A stretch of DNA of 64,000 bases from Tropicibacter alexandrii (GTDB lineage: Bacteria; Pseudomonadota; Alphaproteobacteria; Rhodobacterales; Rhodobacteraceae): the NCBI RefSeq assembly GCF_003667315.2, contig NZ_RCTZ02000006.1, forward strand, positions 124,001 through 188,000. Direction: 5' to 3'. The notes under the pieces are model-generated. The model was not told where the DNA came from, ran no database searches, and saw nothing but the letters and a program-made list of their open reading frames with translations. The translations under genes and the position numbers were made by a program. Each line of letters begins with the position of its first letter. The stretch's first letter is position 1. Of this stretch, positions 54,602-61,918 are shown one piece after another.

Positions 54602-55219
54602 TCAGATGCGCCGTCCGACGGTGATGCGACCGCTTGGGCGCGCAGGTTCCTCTGGCGCTGAGGCGGGCGGGGGCGCGAATTCCTCGGCATGGGTCAGGGT
54701 CAGCCACTTCGCCCGATCGTAGACCGCCTGCGTCGGGACGTTCAGGGTTTCTGCGCAAAGCTGCGCGCGGCCCTCGTACCAGAGGCTGCGGAACTTGTCG
54801 GCGGGCATCAGCAGGGCAAACGCGAAGCGGCGCGCCTCTTGCACGATGTCGTCATTGCCGGCGTAGAGCGCCTGAATGCCCTTGCCCGGCTGCGCGTCGC
54901 GCGTATGCGGCACGTGCAGCAGCCAATGCCCGATACCACAGGCGGTGGCCAGTCGGTCATGGCGGGGCTTGCCGTTCTTGGGCAGCCAGATCACCGCGCG
55001 CCGGTCCAGCGGCACGTCCAGCAGAATTTCGTTCGGCTTGTCGGAATATTCCACGTCGACATTCAACGCCCGGCACAGCGAGTCGAGCGGCCCGCCGTCG
55101 TTCAGCGACATTTGCGGGTTTTGCGCGAGAAGGTCGTCTATGATGGAATGGATTTCCCCGTCTGTGTAGCCGGGCGTTTCCGGCTCCGTGTAGGGGTAAT
55201 TCGGATAGGCCCTTGGCAT
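54602..55219 (-). CDS. ImmA/IrrE-type metallopeptidase fold protein with broken zinc site
   Basis: 205 residues. The layout matches ImmA/IrrE peptidases: N-terminal helix, VEYSDKPNEILLDVPLDRRAVIWLP strands, the active-site helix LATACGIGHWLLHVP, and EARRFAFALLMPADKFR after it. The family motif is HELGHWLLH; here the first His and the Glu are Cys94 and Gly95 while His98 remains, so catalysis is unlikely. A proline-rich tail ends the protein. No XRE repressor gene is adjacent. It may now be a sensor or binding protein. Confidence 0.72.
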   Translation of the reverse strand: MPRAYPNYPYTEPETPGYTDGEIHSIIDDLLAQNPQMSLNDGGPLDSLCRALNVDVEYSDKPNEILLDVPLDRRAVIWLPKNGKPRHDRLATACGIGHWLLHVPHTRDAQPGKGIQALYAGNDDIVQEARRFAFALLMPADKFRSLWYEGRAQLCAETLNVPTQAVYDRAKWLTLTHAEEFAPPPASAPEEPARPSGRITVGRRI

Positions 55220-55387
55220 GTTGCGTGTCCCTGATTGTCAAGCGATCGAACTGGTCACTCCCGCCAATGCAGCGCGGGATTGAACGGGCTTAGCACGCGA
55301 TTCCTTTCAAGACCCTGAATGTGAGAATTTGCCACGCTTTTGACCTAAGCCGGGCGAGGCCTATCTGAAATGAGAGAGGAGAAGCTC

Positions 55388-55801
55388 ATGCGCAGAACGG
55401 GATTGGCACTGATTTTTTCACTGGTGATGACCGGCACGGTCATGGCCCAGTCGGCCGAAGACGGCGCGGCGATCCAAGGCGTGATCGGCGACCAGATCGA
55501 GGCTTTCAAAGCGGATGATTTCGGGCGGGCCTTTACCTTTGCCGGCCCCGGCATTCAGGGGATGTTCCGCTCGCCCGAGAATTTCGGCGCGATGGTGCGC
55601 GGCGGTTATCCGATGGTCTGGCGGCCGCAATCTTTGCGCTTTGGCGACCTGCGCGAAGAGCGCGGCGCGCTGATGCAGCGGATCATCGTGCAGGATGCGC
55701 AGGGCATGACCCATGTTCTGGATTATCGCATGGGTTTTTATGATGGTGAATGGCGGATCGATGGCGTCACCATGGTGCGCGCGCCCGATGTCGCAGCCTG
55801 A
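55388..55801 (+). CDS. exported DUF4864-family protein
   Basis: 137 residues from the ATG at 55388, behind GAGGAGAAG. Signal peptide MRRTGLALIFSLVMTGTVMAQ. The mature part AIQGVIGDQIEAFKADDFGRAFTFAGPGIQGMF and YRMGFYDGEWRIDGV match DUF4864, an NTF2-like small periplasmic fold of unknown function. Divergent from the ImmA/IrrE-like gene across 168 bases. Confidence 0.82.
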   Translation: MRRTGLALIFSLVMTGTVMAQSAEDGAAIQGVIGDQIEAFKADDFGRAFTFAGPGIQGMFRSPENFGAMVRGGYPMVWRPQSLRFGDLREERGALMQRIIVQDAQGMTHVLDYRMGFYDGEWRIDGVTMVRAPDVAA

Positions 55802-55921
55802 CCGGGGTGTTGCGCGCCGCCGACGCGCAGCGCGCGGTGCGGTTCCAGAGCGTTAGGACTCCGTTGATACTTCCCTTTCCCGAGCGGGGCGACATGGCCC
55901 GATGCGAGGAAAGGGATCTCG

Positions 55922-58213
55922 ATGAACAAGGCGATTACCGACGGATTGGTCTTCATGCCGCCGCAGTTTGCGGTGGACACCCTGGGGCAATGGTCGCGCG
56001 GCGATGGCACGCCGGGCTCCGACACCTATGCAAGCCTGCCCTCGGCGGCGTTCGTCCCGGCGGATCAGGATTTTGGCGGTTGCCTTGAGATCCAAAAGAC
56101 CACCAGCACGCAAAAGCTGCGTTACATGGGCCAGACGCCGCTGCCGACCGGCTGCTATCTGCGCATCACCGCGCGGGTGAAGTGCACAGGCGGTGCGCTG
56201 CCCACGGTGCGTATCGCGGCCTGGGCCGGGAATGCCGGTGGCAACGCGGTGACCGGGATCGACCTGACAGGCCCGCAGGTCACGCTCCAGAATTATGGTG
56301 AGATCGTCGAGGTCACGGCCATCGTCGGCGCGGGCGACCGTGGTGGCGTCGATATGGTGTGGGGCAATGAACCGATCTATGGCCATTTCGGTCTGGATCT
56401 GACCGGCCCCAATGGCGGCGTCGTCCGCATCGACGACATCGAGATCGAGGACGTCACGGGCGTTTTCCTGCGCGACATGCTGGGTTGGGTCGACGTGCGC
56501 GATTACGGGGCCAAGGGTGACGGGTCGACCGATGACACGGCTGCCTTCGTCGCTGCCGACAATGCCGCGAACGGTCGCCGGGTGCTGGTGTCGGCGGGCA
56601 CCTACCGCCTGGCGCAATCGGTGACCATGAACAGCCGAGTGGTGTTCGAGGGCACCCTGACCATGCCGACCGACGCGATCCTGTCGCTGACCAAGGATTT
56701 CAGCCTGCCGGTTTATATCGATGCCTTCGGCGGCGACGAGGAGCTTGCCTTCAAGAAGGCCGTTCAGTCGCTGATGAACGGTGCCGATCACGAAAGCCTC
56801 GACATGGCGGGTCGGCGCGTGTCGATCACCGAGCCGCTCGACCTTCAGGCGGCTGTACCCAATCGGCTGTTCTATGCGCAGCGCCGCGTGATCCGGAACG
56901 GCCAGTTGCGCGCCGAGGGCACGACCGCTTGGGACAAGGACGTCGTCACCTCGGCGGCGACCTACTCGGCCTCGAACGATGGCAAGCTCACGCAGGTGAA
57001 CAATGCCGCCAACATTCAGGTCGGCAGCCTTGTCGAAGGGGCAGGTGTCGGGCGCGAGGTCTATGTGCGGTCCGTCAACGTCTCGGCGCAGGAGGTGACG
57101 CTGTCGCAGCCCCTGTCCGATGCGGTGGGGCGGCAGACCTACACCTTTACCCGCTTCAAATACATGCTGGACCTCAGCAATTTCGAGCGTCTCAACGTGT
57201 TCGAACTCGAAGGCATCGAGTTCCAGTGCAACGCCGTCGCCTCCGGCATCCTTCTGCCGCCGCTGGGCGCGATCAACGTCATCCGCAACTGCGTCTTCAA
57301 CCGGCCCGGTGATCGCGGCATCACCTCGATCGGCGATGGCTGCCAAGGCATGCTGATCGACCATTGCCAGTTCCTGTCGAACGAAGGCGGCCTGCTGAGC
57401 CAGAACCGCACCAGCATCGGCCTGAACACCAACGCCAACGACGTCAAGATCCGCAATTGCCGGGCCTCGCAGTTCCGCCATTTCGCGGTGATCAGTGGCG
57501 CGCATAACATCCTGTCCGGCAACCACTTCTTCCAAGGGGACGATGCCTCGAACGGGACGCGCTCGGCGGGGATCGTGATCACCACGCGGGCCTGCAATAC
57601 GCAGATCACCGGCAACTACATCGACAACGCCTTTATCGAATGGACGAACGAGCGCGAGCCGGAACCGGACTATACTGGCGGCTTCGGTTTCGCGGGCCTG
57701 TCGGTCACCAACAACGTGATGCTGGCGTCGAATGTTGCGCCGTGGTTCAGCCATATCGTGATCAAGCCCTATGGCTCGGGGCATTTCGTCAACGGCATGA
57801 ACGTGTCGGGCAACACCTTCCGCTGCGTGCAGGCCACGATGTACCGCGCCGAGCGCGTCGACACGACCTATGCGCCGCTTGACCTGACCCGGATGCGCGG
57901 TGTGAATTTTCAGGGCAACACCTATCACAACATCGTCTCGGGCGGGGAAAACCCGCTGCGAATCCAGCATTCGCAGAACAGCCATGACGCGACCTGGGAA
58001 GTCGACACGCTCTACCGTCTGCCGTTCGAGGGCTACGCGCTGGATGTCGAAAGCGTCGTCACCCGCTCGCGTCCGCGCAACCCGTCGAACGTCTCCAAGT
58101 TCGACATGCCCTACACCCTGACCGAACAGGGCGGGCAAAAGGACAAGGTCCATCTCGTCTGGAACGAGCCGATGGTCGGCGACGTGACGGTCGTCGTGCG
58201 GATGGACAAGTAA
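55922..58213 (+). CDS. large pectate-lyase-fold (right-handed beta-helix) protein
   Basis: 763 residues. An N-terminal jelly-roll-like region (about 1-185: CYLRITARVKCTGGALPTVRI, GHFGLDLTGPNGGVVRIDDIEIEDV) precedes VDVRDYGAKGDGSTDDTAAFVAA, the start of Pectate_lyase_3 folds. Beta-helix rungs follow (IRNCVFNRPGDRGITSI, IDHCQFLSNEGG, ITGNYIDNAF, VSGNTFRC). There is no signal peptide. This domain order resembles phage tail-spike depolymerases and Rhodobacterales surface polysaccharide-processing proteins. Substrate unknown. Codon use is like its neighbours. Confidence 0.78.
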   Translation: MNKAITDGLVFMPPQFAVDTLGQWSRGDGTPGSDTYASLPSAAFVPADQDFGGCLEIQKTTSTQKLRYMGQTPLPTGCYLRITARVKCTGGALPTVRIAAWAGNAGGNAVTGIDLTGPQVTLQNYGEIVEVTAIVGAGDRGGVDMVWGNEPIYGHFGLDLTGPNGGVVRIDDIEIEDVTGVFLRDMLGWVDVRDYGAKGDGSTDDTAAFVAADNAANGRRVLVSAGTYRLAQSVTMNSRVVFEGTLTMPTDAILSLTKDFSLPVYIDAFGGDEELAFKKAVQSLMNGADHESLDMAGRRVSITEPLDLQAAVPNRLFYAQRRVIRNGQLRAEGTTAWDKDVVTSAATYSASNDGKLTQVNNAANIQVGSLVEGAGVGREVYVRSVNVSAQEVTLSQPLSDAVGRQTYTFTRFKYMLDLSNFERLNVFELEGIEFQCNAVASGILLPPLGAINVIRNCVFNRPGDRGITSIGDGCQGMLIDHCQFLSNEGGLLSQNRTSIGLNTNANDVKIRNCRASQFRHFAVISGAHNILSGNHFFQGDDASNGTRSAGIVITTRACNTQITGNYIDNAFIEWTNEREPEPDYTGGFGFAGLSVTNNVMLASNVAPWFSHIVIKPYGSGHFVNGMNVSGNTFRCVQATMYRAERVDTTYAPLDLTRMRGVNFQGNTYHNIVSGGENPLRIQHSQNSHDATWEVDTLYRLPFEGYALDVESVVTRSRPRNPSNVSKFDMPYTLTEQGGQKDKVHLVWNEPMVGDVTVVVRMDK

Positions 58214-58281
58214 GCGTTCAAAGGCACTGGCCGGTGGTCGGTGTGGCCGGTTCCCGTGCGGGGGACCGGCCTATTGCGTGT

Positions 58282-58950
58282 TCAGAAGTCCAGCCAGACC
58301 CCCATCTTGAGCCCCATGGACGTATCCCCGGTCAGGCCCCAGGTCGCGCCTGTTTCCAGCTTGACCCGCTTTCTGCGGCCAAGGGGCGTCACGAGCGACG
58401 GCGCGAGGCGCACGAAGGCCGGGTCGAGCGCGGTTTCCCCGGTCTGGATCTGGACGATCAACTTGCGGTCGCGTGGCAGGTTTCGCCCCCAGGTGACGTC
58501 GAGCTTGTAATCGGTGGTGCCGCGATCAAGGTGGATTTCGGCGACGCTGTCGATCGACACCCAGCCATTGGGACGCCCCCAGCCAAAGGACACACCGGGG
58601 CGCAGCACCCAATCGCCGGAAATCTGCCCGAAGCCCAACTGCCCGGAGACCACCGGCCCACGATCCTTGTTGCGCAAGGGCAGCTGGAAGAAGGCGATCT
58701 TCTTGCCGGAACCGGACACGGCGTGGCCGAGATCGAAGCCGATGGTCAGGCGGTCGGTCAGGCCATATTCGAGATAGGTGGTATAGTAGTTCGAGGTCGG
58801 CTCCGCCGAGACCCAAGTCGACACGTCCTGGGGCCATGACAGCCGCACCGCGGAGGAGGCAAAGCCCGCCCCCTTCTGTCGCGGCCATGCTCCCGCCTGC
58901 GCCTGAACGGCGACGAGAAACGTCAGGAACAAGGCCAGGATGCGCGTCAT
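58282..58950 (-). CDS. exported beta-strand-rich outer-membrane-like protein
   Basis: 222 residues from the ATG at 58950, chosen because a signal peptide MTRILALFLTFLVAVQAQAG starts there; an ATG at 59001 is the alternative. The mature part has alternating amphipathic strands (YYTTYLEYGLTDRLTIGFDLGHAV, VSGQLGFGQISGDWVLRPGVSFGWG, GATWGLTGDTSMGLKMGVWLDF) and ends in an aromatic Phe, the usual BAM recognition signal. I infer a small beta-barrel. No family name recognised. Confidence 0.7.
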   Translation of the reverse strand: MTRILALFLTFLVAVQAQAGAWPRQKGAGFASSAVRLSWPQDVSTWVSAEPTSNYYTTYLEYGLTDRLTIGFDLGHAVSGSGKKIAFFQLPLRNKDRGPVVSGQLGFGQISGDWVLRPGVSFGWGRPNGWVSIDSVAEIHLDRGTTDYKLDVTWGRNLPRDRKLIVQIQTGETALDPAFVRLAPSLVTPLGRRKRVKLETGATWGLTGDTSMGLKMGVWLDF

Positions 58951-59073
58951 GATGTCCGAATGTCGCCCGAAGAAGGTTAAGAGCGCGTTAAGCAAGGTCA
59001 TAGGCACGGCGAAGGGCTGGATTGTTCCATGCTGCGGGTGCAAAGTGGCGCGGGTGACGCAGGGGGACGATTC

Positions 59074-59715
59074 ATGGCCGGTCAAGTGATTACTGTCGCG
59101 CAACAGAAGGGCGGATCTGGCAAGACCACTCTGGCGGTGCACATGGCTTTGGGCTTTCGGGCGCGCGGGCAAAGCGTCGCGCTGGTCGATCTCGACCCGC
59201 AGGGCTCGCTGGGCCGGTGGTTCATGATGCGGCTCGAAGACGACCCGTCGCTGTGCGAGGCCATGGATTTCGCCACGTCCTCGGCTTGGGGGATTTCCTA
59301 CGAGTGCCGCAAGTTGGTGGCCAGCCATGATATCGTCATCGTCGACACGCCACCCAAGGCGGATAGCGACCTGCGCCCGGCGCTGCGGGTGGCGGATCTC
59401 GTGCTGGTGCCTGTGGCGTCCTCGCATGTGGACCTGTGGGCCACCGAGGGCGTGCTGGACCTTGCCGAGCGGGAAAACAAGGCAGCGCTGCTGGTGCTGA
59501 ACCGGGCCCGTCCGGGCACGCGTCTGGGGGCCGAGGTGGCCGAGGCCGCGCGCGGTCTGGGCGCGGAACTGGCGGACACCGTATTGGCCAACCGCGTCGG
59601 CTATGCCGAAAGCATGGGACGCGGGCGCGGCGTGACCGAGGGGCCCAAGGGGCCGGGCCGCGACGAGGTCATCGCCCTGACGGCAGAGGTGGCGGACCGG
59701 CTGGCAAAGGTTTAA
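59074..59715 (+). CDS. ParA/MinD-like ATPase
   Basis: 213 residues. Deviant Walker A KGGSGKTT (12-19) with the signature Lys, VDLDPQGSLG (switch I/Walker A'), and IVIVDTPPKADSDLR (Walker B). No ParB gene follows; instead a kinase-like protein gene starts 23 bases later. Such orphan ParA proteins position protein cargo or sense surfaces rather than segregating DNA. AGGGGGA precedes the ATG. Confidence 0.87.
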   Translation: MAGQVITVAQQKGGSGKTTLAVHMALGFRARGQSVALVDLDPQGSLGRWFMMRLEDDPSLCEAMDFATSSAWGISYECRKLVASHDIVIVDTPPKADSDLRPALRVADLVLVPVASSHVDLWATEGVLDLAERENKAALLVLNRARPGTRLGAEVAEAARGLGAELADTVLANRVGYAESMGRGRGVTEGPKGPGRDEVIALTAEVADRLAKV

Positions 59716-59738
59716 GGGTCGCCGCGAAGGAGACGCCG

Positions 59739-60584
59739 ATGACCGATCTTGCCGCCCTGTCCGACCTGATCCGCCGCGACGCCAGCGCGCGGGGCCAGAC
59801 CATTTCCAAGCTGGGCTATTTCTGCGCGCCCTTCCAGCCGCAAGACGGGCCGTATGCCGACCGGGTCATCAAGGTCTATCGCGGCTTGCGCGATGCCGCG
59901 GCTCTTGACCGGCTCAAGACCTGTCACGACGACTACGTCGAGGCGCTGAACGCAGCGGATGTGGGCTTGCCCGAGACAGATTTTCACCTGCTGGACATGG
60001 ACGGGATACGGGTGCCGGTGATCGTGCAGGCGGCCCTGCGGACGGATCGTCTGATGCGCCCGCTGATGCAATCGGAACCTCTGGATACGACCCTTGAGAT
60101 GATGGAGGCCGCCGGCGCGGTGATCGCGCGGTTCTGGCACTGGGCCGAGGGACAGGAGAGGCGTATCGGCTTTCATCCCTCGATCCGGAATTTCGCCTAT
60201 GTCGATGGGACCGCACGGTTTTTCGACACCTTCCCGCCGCTGATCCACTATTCGCGCGACGAGATGGGGCAGATGTTGCTGACCTTCTCGGACAAGCGGC
60301 TGATGCGCATCGTGGGCCCGCTCTTGAAACGCAAGGTGACCGGCATTCAGGACGAATGGTACGATCCGGCAGAGACGCTGGTGGGGCTGGTGGGCTCGGC
60401 CTGTCGCTTGCGGCCTGCCGATGCGCACGCCTACCTCGACTGGGGGCGCGACTTCGCAAGGCGCGAGATGGCGCCATGGGCGGATGCCGCGCTGTCCGGC
60501 ATGCAAGAGCCGCCGCGCCTGCCGGGCTACTGGACCGGGTTCCGCAAGCTCTTGGGCCTTCAGGGAGAGCCGAACCTGAAATAG
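59739..60584 (+). CDS. kinase-like protein of unknown substrate
   Basis: 281 residues, GAAGGAGA upstream, in one operon with the ParA-like gene. The N-lobe-like stretch RVIKVYRGL has Lys45 where kinases hold ATP, and VPVIVQAAL resembles a hinge. GFHPSIRNFAYVDGTARFFDTFPP gives a catalytic-loop-like His146...Asn151 followed by Asp163, as in aminoglycoside/atypical kinases. This is a reading of motifs, not a family match; I think it is a DUF6206-type protein. Its TAG stop is part of the palindrome at 60582. Confidence 0.6.
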   Translation: MTDLAALSDLIRRDASARGQTISKLGYFCAPFQPQDGPYADRVIKVYRGLRDAAALDRLKTCHDDYVEALNAADVGLPETDFHLLDMDGIRVPVIVQAALRTDRLMRPLMQSEPLDTTLEMMEAAGAVIARFWHWAEGQERRIGFHPSIRNFAYVDGTARFFDTFPPLIHYSRDEMGQMLLTFSDKRLMRIVGPLLKRKVTGIQDEWYDPAETLVGLVGSACRLRPADAHAYLDWGRDFARREMAPWADAALSGMQEPPRLPGYWTGFRKLLGLQGEPNLK

Positions 60585-60605
60585 GATCGGGTTAACCCCA
60601 TCCTA
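60582..60605. terminator. imperfect 24-bp palindrome (family copy E)
   Basis: TAGGAT, a C/C mismatch, GGGTTAACCC centre, then ATCCTA. It supplies the TAG stop of the kinase-like gene and lies between it and a convergent gene (stop at 60613). A diverged member of the GTAGGATGGGT family. Confidence 0.6.
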
Positions 60606-60612
60606 CCCCCGG

Positions 60613-61047
60613 TCACACCCGTTTGTTCAGTTTGCGGGGCGGGGCTGCGGGTCTGGAGGCAAGGATGAACCTTTCGCGATCCTGCGCAGGCGGCACATAA
60701 CAATCCCTGCGTCCGAACCACTTGTATCGATTGCGCGCCACGAGGTCATAGACCATGTCGCGCAAGGGGCGCGGGACGAAACGCAGCTTGCGCAGGTGGT
60801 GCCAAGGGGCCTCCAGCGTGTTCACCAATGCCAGCGCAGCATCCGACCGGGTCAAGGCCCGCGGCCCGTCGACCACGACAAACGTCCGGTCCAGCATCCG
60901 CTGGCTGATCCCGTGCTGCTTGGCGAGCGCCGTGCCCTCGGGCGACCAAGCCGACAGGAACCGCGTTTCGCGGCGGGTCTCATGGCGCAGCAGGAATTGC
61001 ACCCAGCGCGAACACAAGACGCATTCGGAATCGAAGATGACGATCAC
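60613..61047 (-). CDS. DCC-family thiol-disulfide oxidoreductase-like protein
   Basis: 144 residues from a GTG at 61047, preceded by AAAGGAAAAGG; the protein then starts VIVIFDSECVLCSRWVQFLLRH. DSECVLC is the D-x-x-C-x-x-C motif of the DCC family, a thioredoxin-like fold. The remainder (LSAWSPEGTALAKQHG, VDGPRALTRSDAALAL, RPLRDMVYDLVARNRYKWFGRRDCYVPP) fits the family end to end. Cytosolic or membrane-associated redox role, substrate unknown. Confidence 0.85.
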   Translation of the reverse strand: MIVIFDSECVLCSRWVQFLLRHETRRETRFLSAWSPEGTALAKQHGISQRMLDRTFVVVDGPRALTRSDAALALVNTLEAPWHHLRKLRFVPRPLRDMVYDLVARNRYKWFGRRDCYVPPAQDRERFILASRPAAPPRKLNKRV

Positions 61048-61124
61048 GCGCGACCTTTTCCTTTCCCCCGGGGACGTGCCTAGCAGGGCAGGGTAAACAG
61101 ATGTCAAACACGCTGCAACAAAGT

Positions 61125-61147
61125 AGGGCGGGGATGAACCCCGCCCT
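61125..61147. terminator. GC hairpin after the transaldolase gene
   Basis: AGGGCGGGG (61125-61133), loop ATGAA, CCCCGCCCT (61139-61147). It lies 25 bases past the transaldolase stop on the minus strand and resembles the GTAGGATGGGT family in its GTAGGGCGGGG outer sequence. Confidence 0.6.
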
Positions 61148-61171
61148 GCCAAAAGCCGTTCAAACCCCGGA

Positions 61172-61825
61172 TCAGAGGATCTTGATGCCTGCCGCTTCGA
61201 TATCGGCGACAAACGCGGCAAGGCCTTTGTCGGTCAGCACGTGGTTCGCCATGCCCTTGATCACGGCGGGCGGGGCGGTGGCCACGTCGGCGCCGATCTT
61301 GGCGCATTCGCTCATGTGGTTGGCGGTGCGGATCGACGCGGCAAGGATCTGCGTCTCGAACCCATAATTGTCATAGATCTCGCGGATATCCGCGATCAGT
61401 TCCAGCCCGTCCACGTTCAGGTCGTCCAGACGCCCGATGAAGGGCGAGATGAAGGTTGCGCCAGCCTTGGCCGCCAGCAGCGCCTGATTGGCGCTGAAAC
61501 ACAGCGTCACGTTGACCATCTTGCCCTCGTCCGCGAGCACCTTGCAGGCCTTCAATCCGTCCCAGGTCAGCGGCACCTTGACGGCGATGTTGTCGGCGAT
61601 CTCGGCCAGCTTGCGGCCCTCGGCGATCATCGTCTCGGCGTCGGTGGCGGTCACTTCGGCGGAAACCGGGCCGTCGACCAGATCACAGATTTCCTTGGTC
61701 ACTTCCATGATGTCGCGACCCGACTTCTTGATGAGCGAGGGGTTGGTGGTTACGCCATCCACCATGCCCAGATCGTTGAGCTCGCGGATTGCATCGATAT
61801 CGGCAGTGTCGACGAAGAATTTCAT
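61172..61825 (-). CDS. transaldolase, short TalC/Fsa-type
   Basis: 217 residues, the short class. [32 protein letters not shown], Schiff-base Lys83 in [42 protein letters not shown] and ASIRTANHM are diagnostic. Transfers dihydroxyacetone units in the pentose phosphate pathway; the related Fsa enzymes cleave fructose 6-phosphate, and sequence alone does not separate them with certainty. Divergent from priA across 93 bases. Confidence 0.93.
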   Translation of the reverse strand: MKFFVDTADIDAIRELNDLGMVDGVTTNPSLIKKSGRDIMEVTKEICDLVDGPVSAEVTATDAETMIAEGRKLAEIADNIAVKVPLTWDGLKACKVLADEGKMVNVTLCFSANQALLAAKAGATFISPFIGRLDDLNVDGLELIADIREIYDNYGFETQILAASIRTANHMSECAKIGADVATAPPAVIKGMANHVLTDKGLAAFVADIEAAGIKIL

Positions 61826-61918
61826 GGGGGCGGCCTCCGGGCTATCAGCTTGGCATTCGATGCGGCGTGTCTTACCTGAAAGAAGGGCCGCCCGAAAGCC
61901 CGGAGTTCAGGGGCAGCG

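Noticed and set aside
55853-58153. 766-residue minus-strand open frame
   Set aside because: Antisense shadow of the beta-helix protein, with repetitive Arg/His/Asp composition and no recognisable domain.
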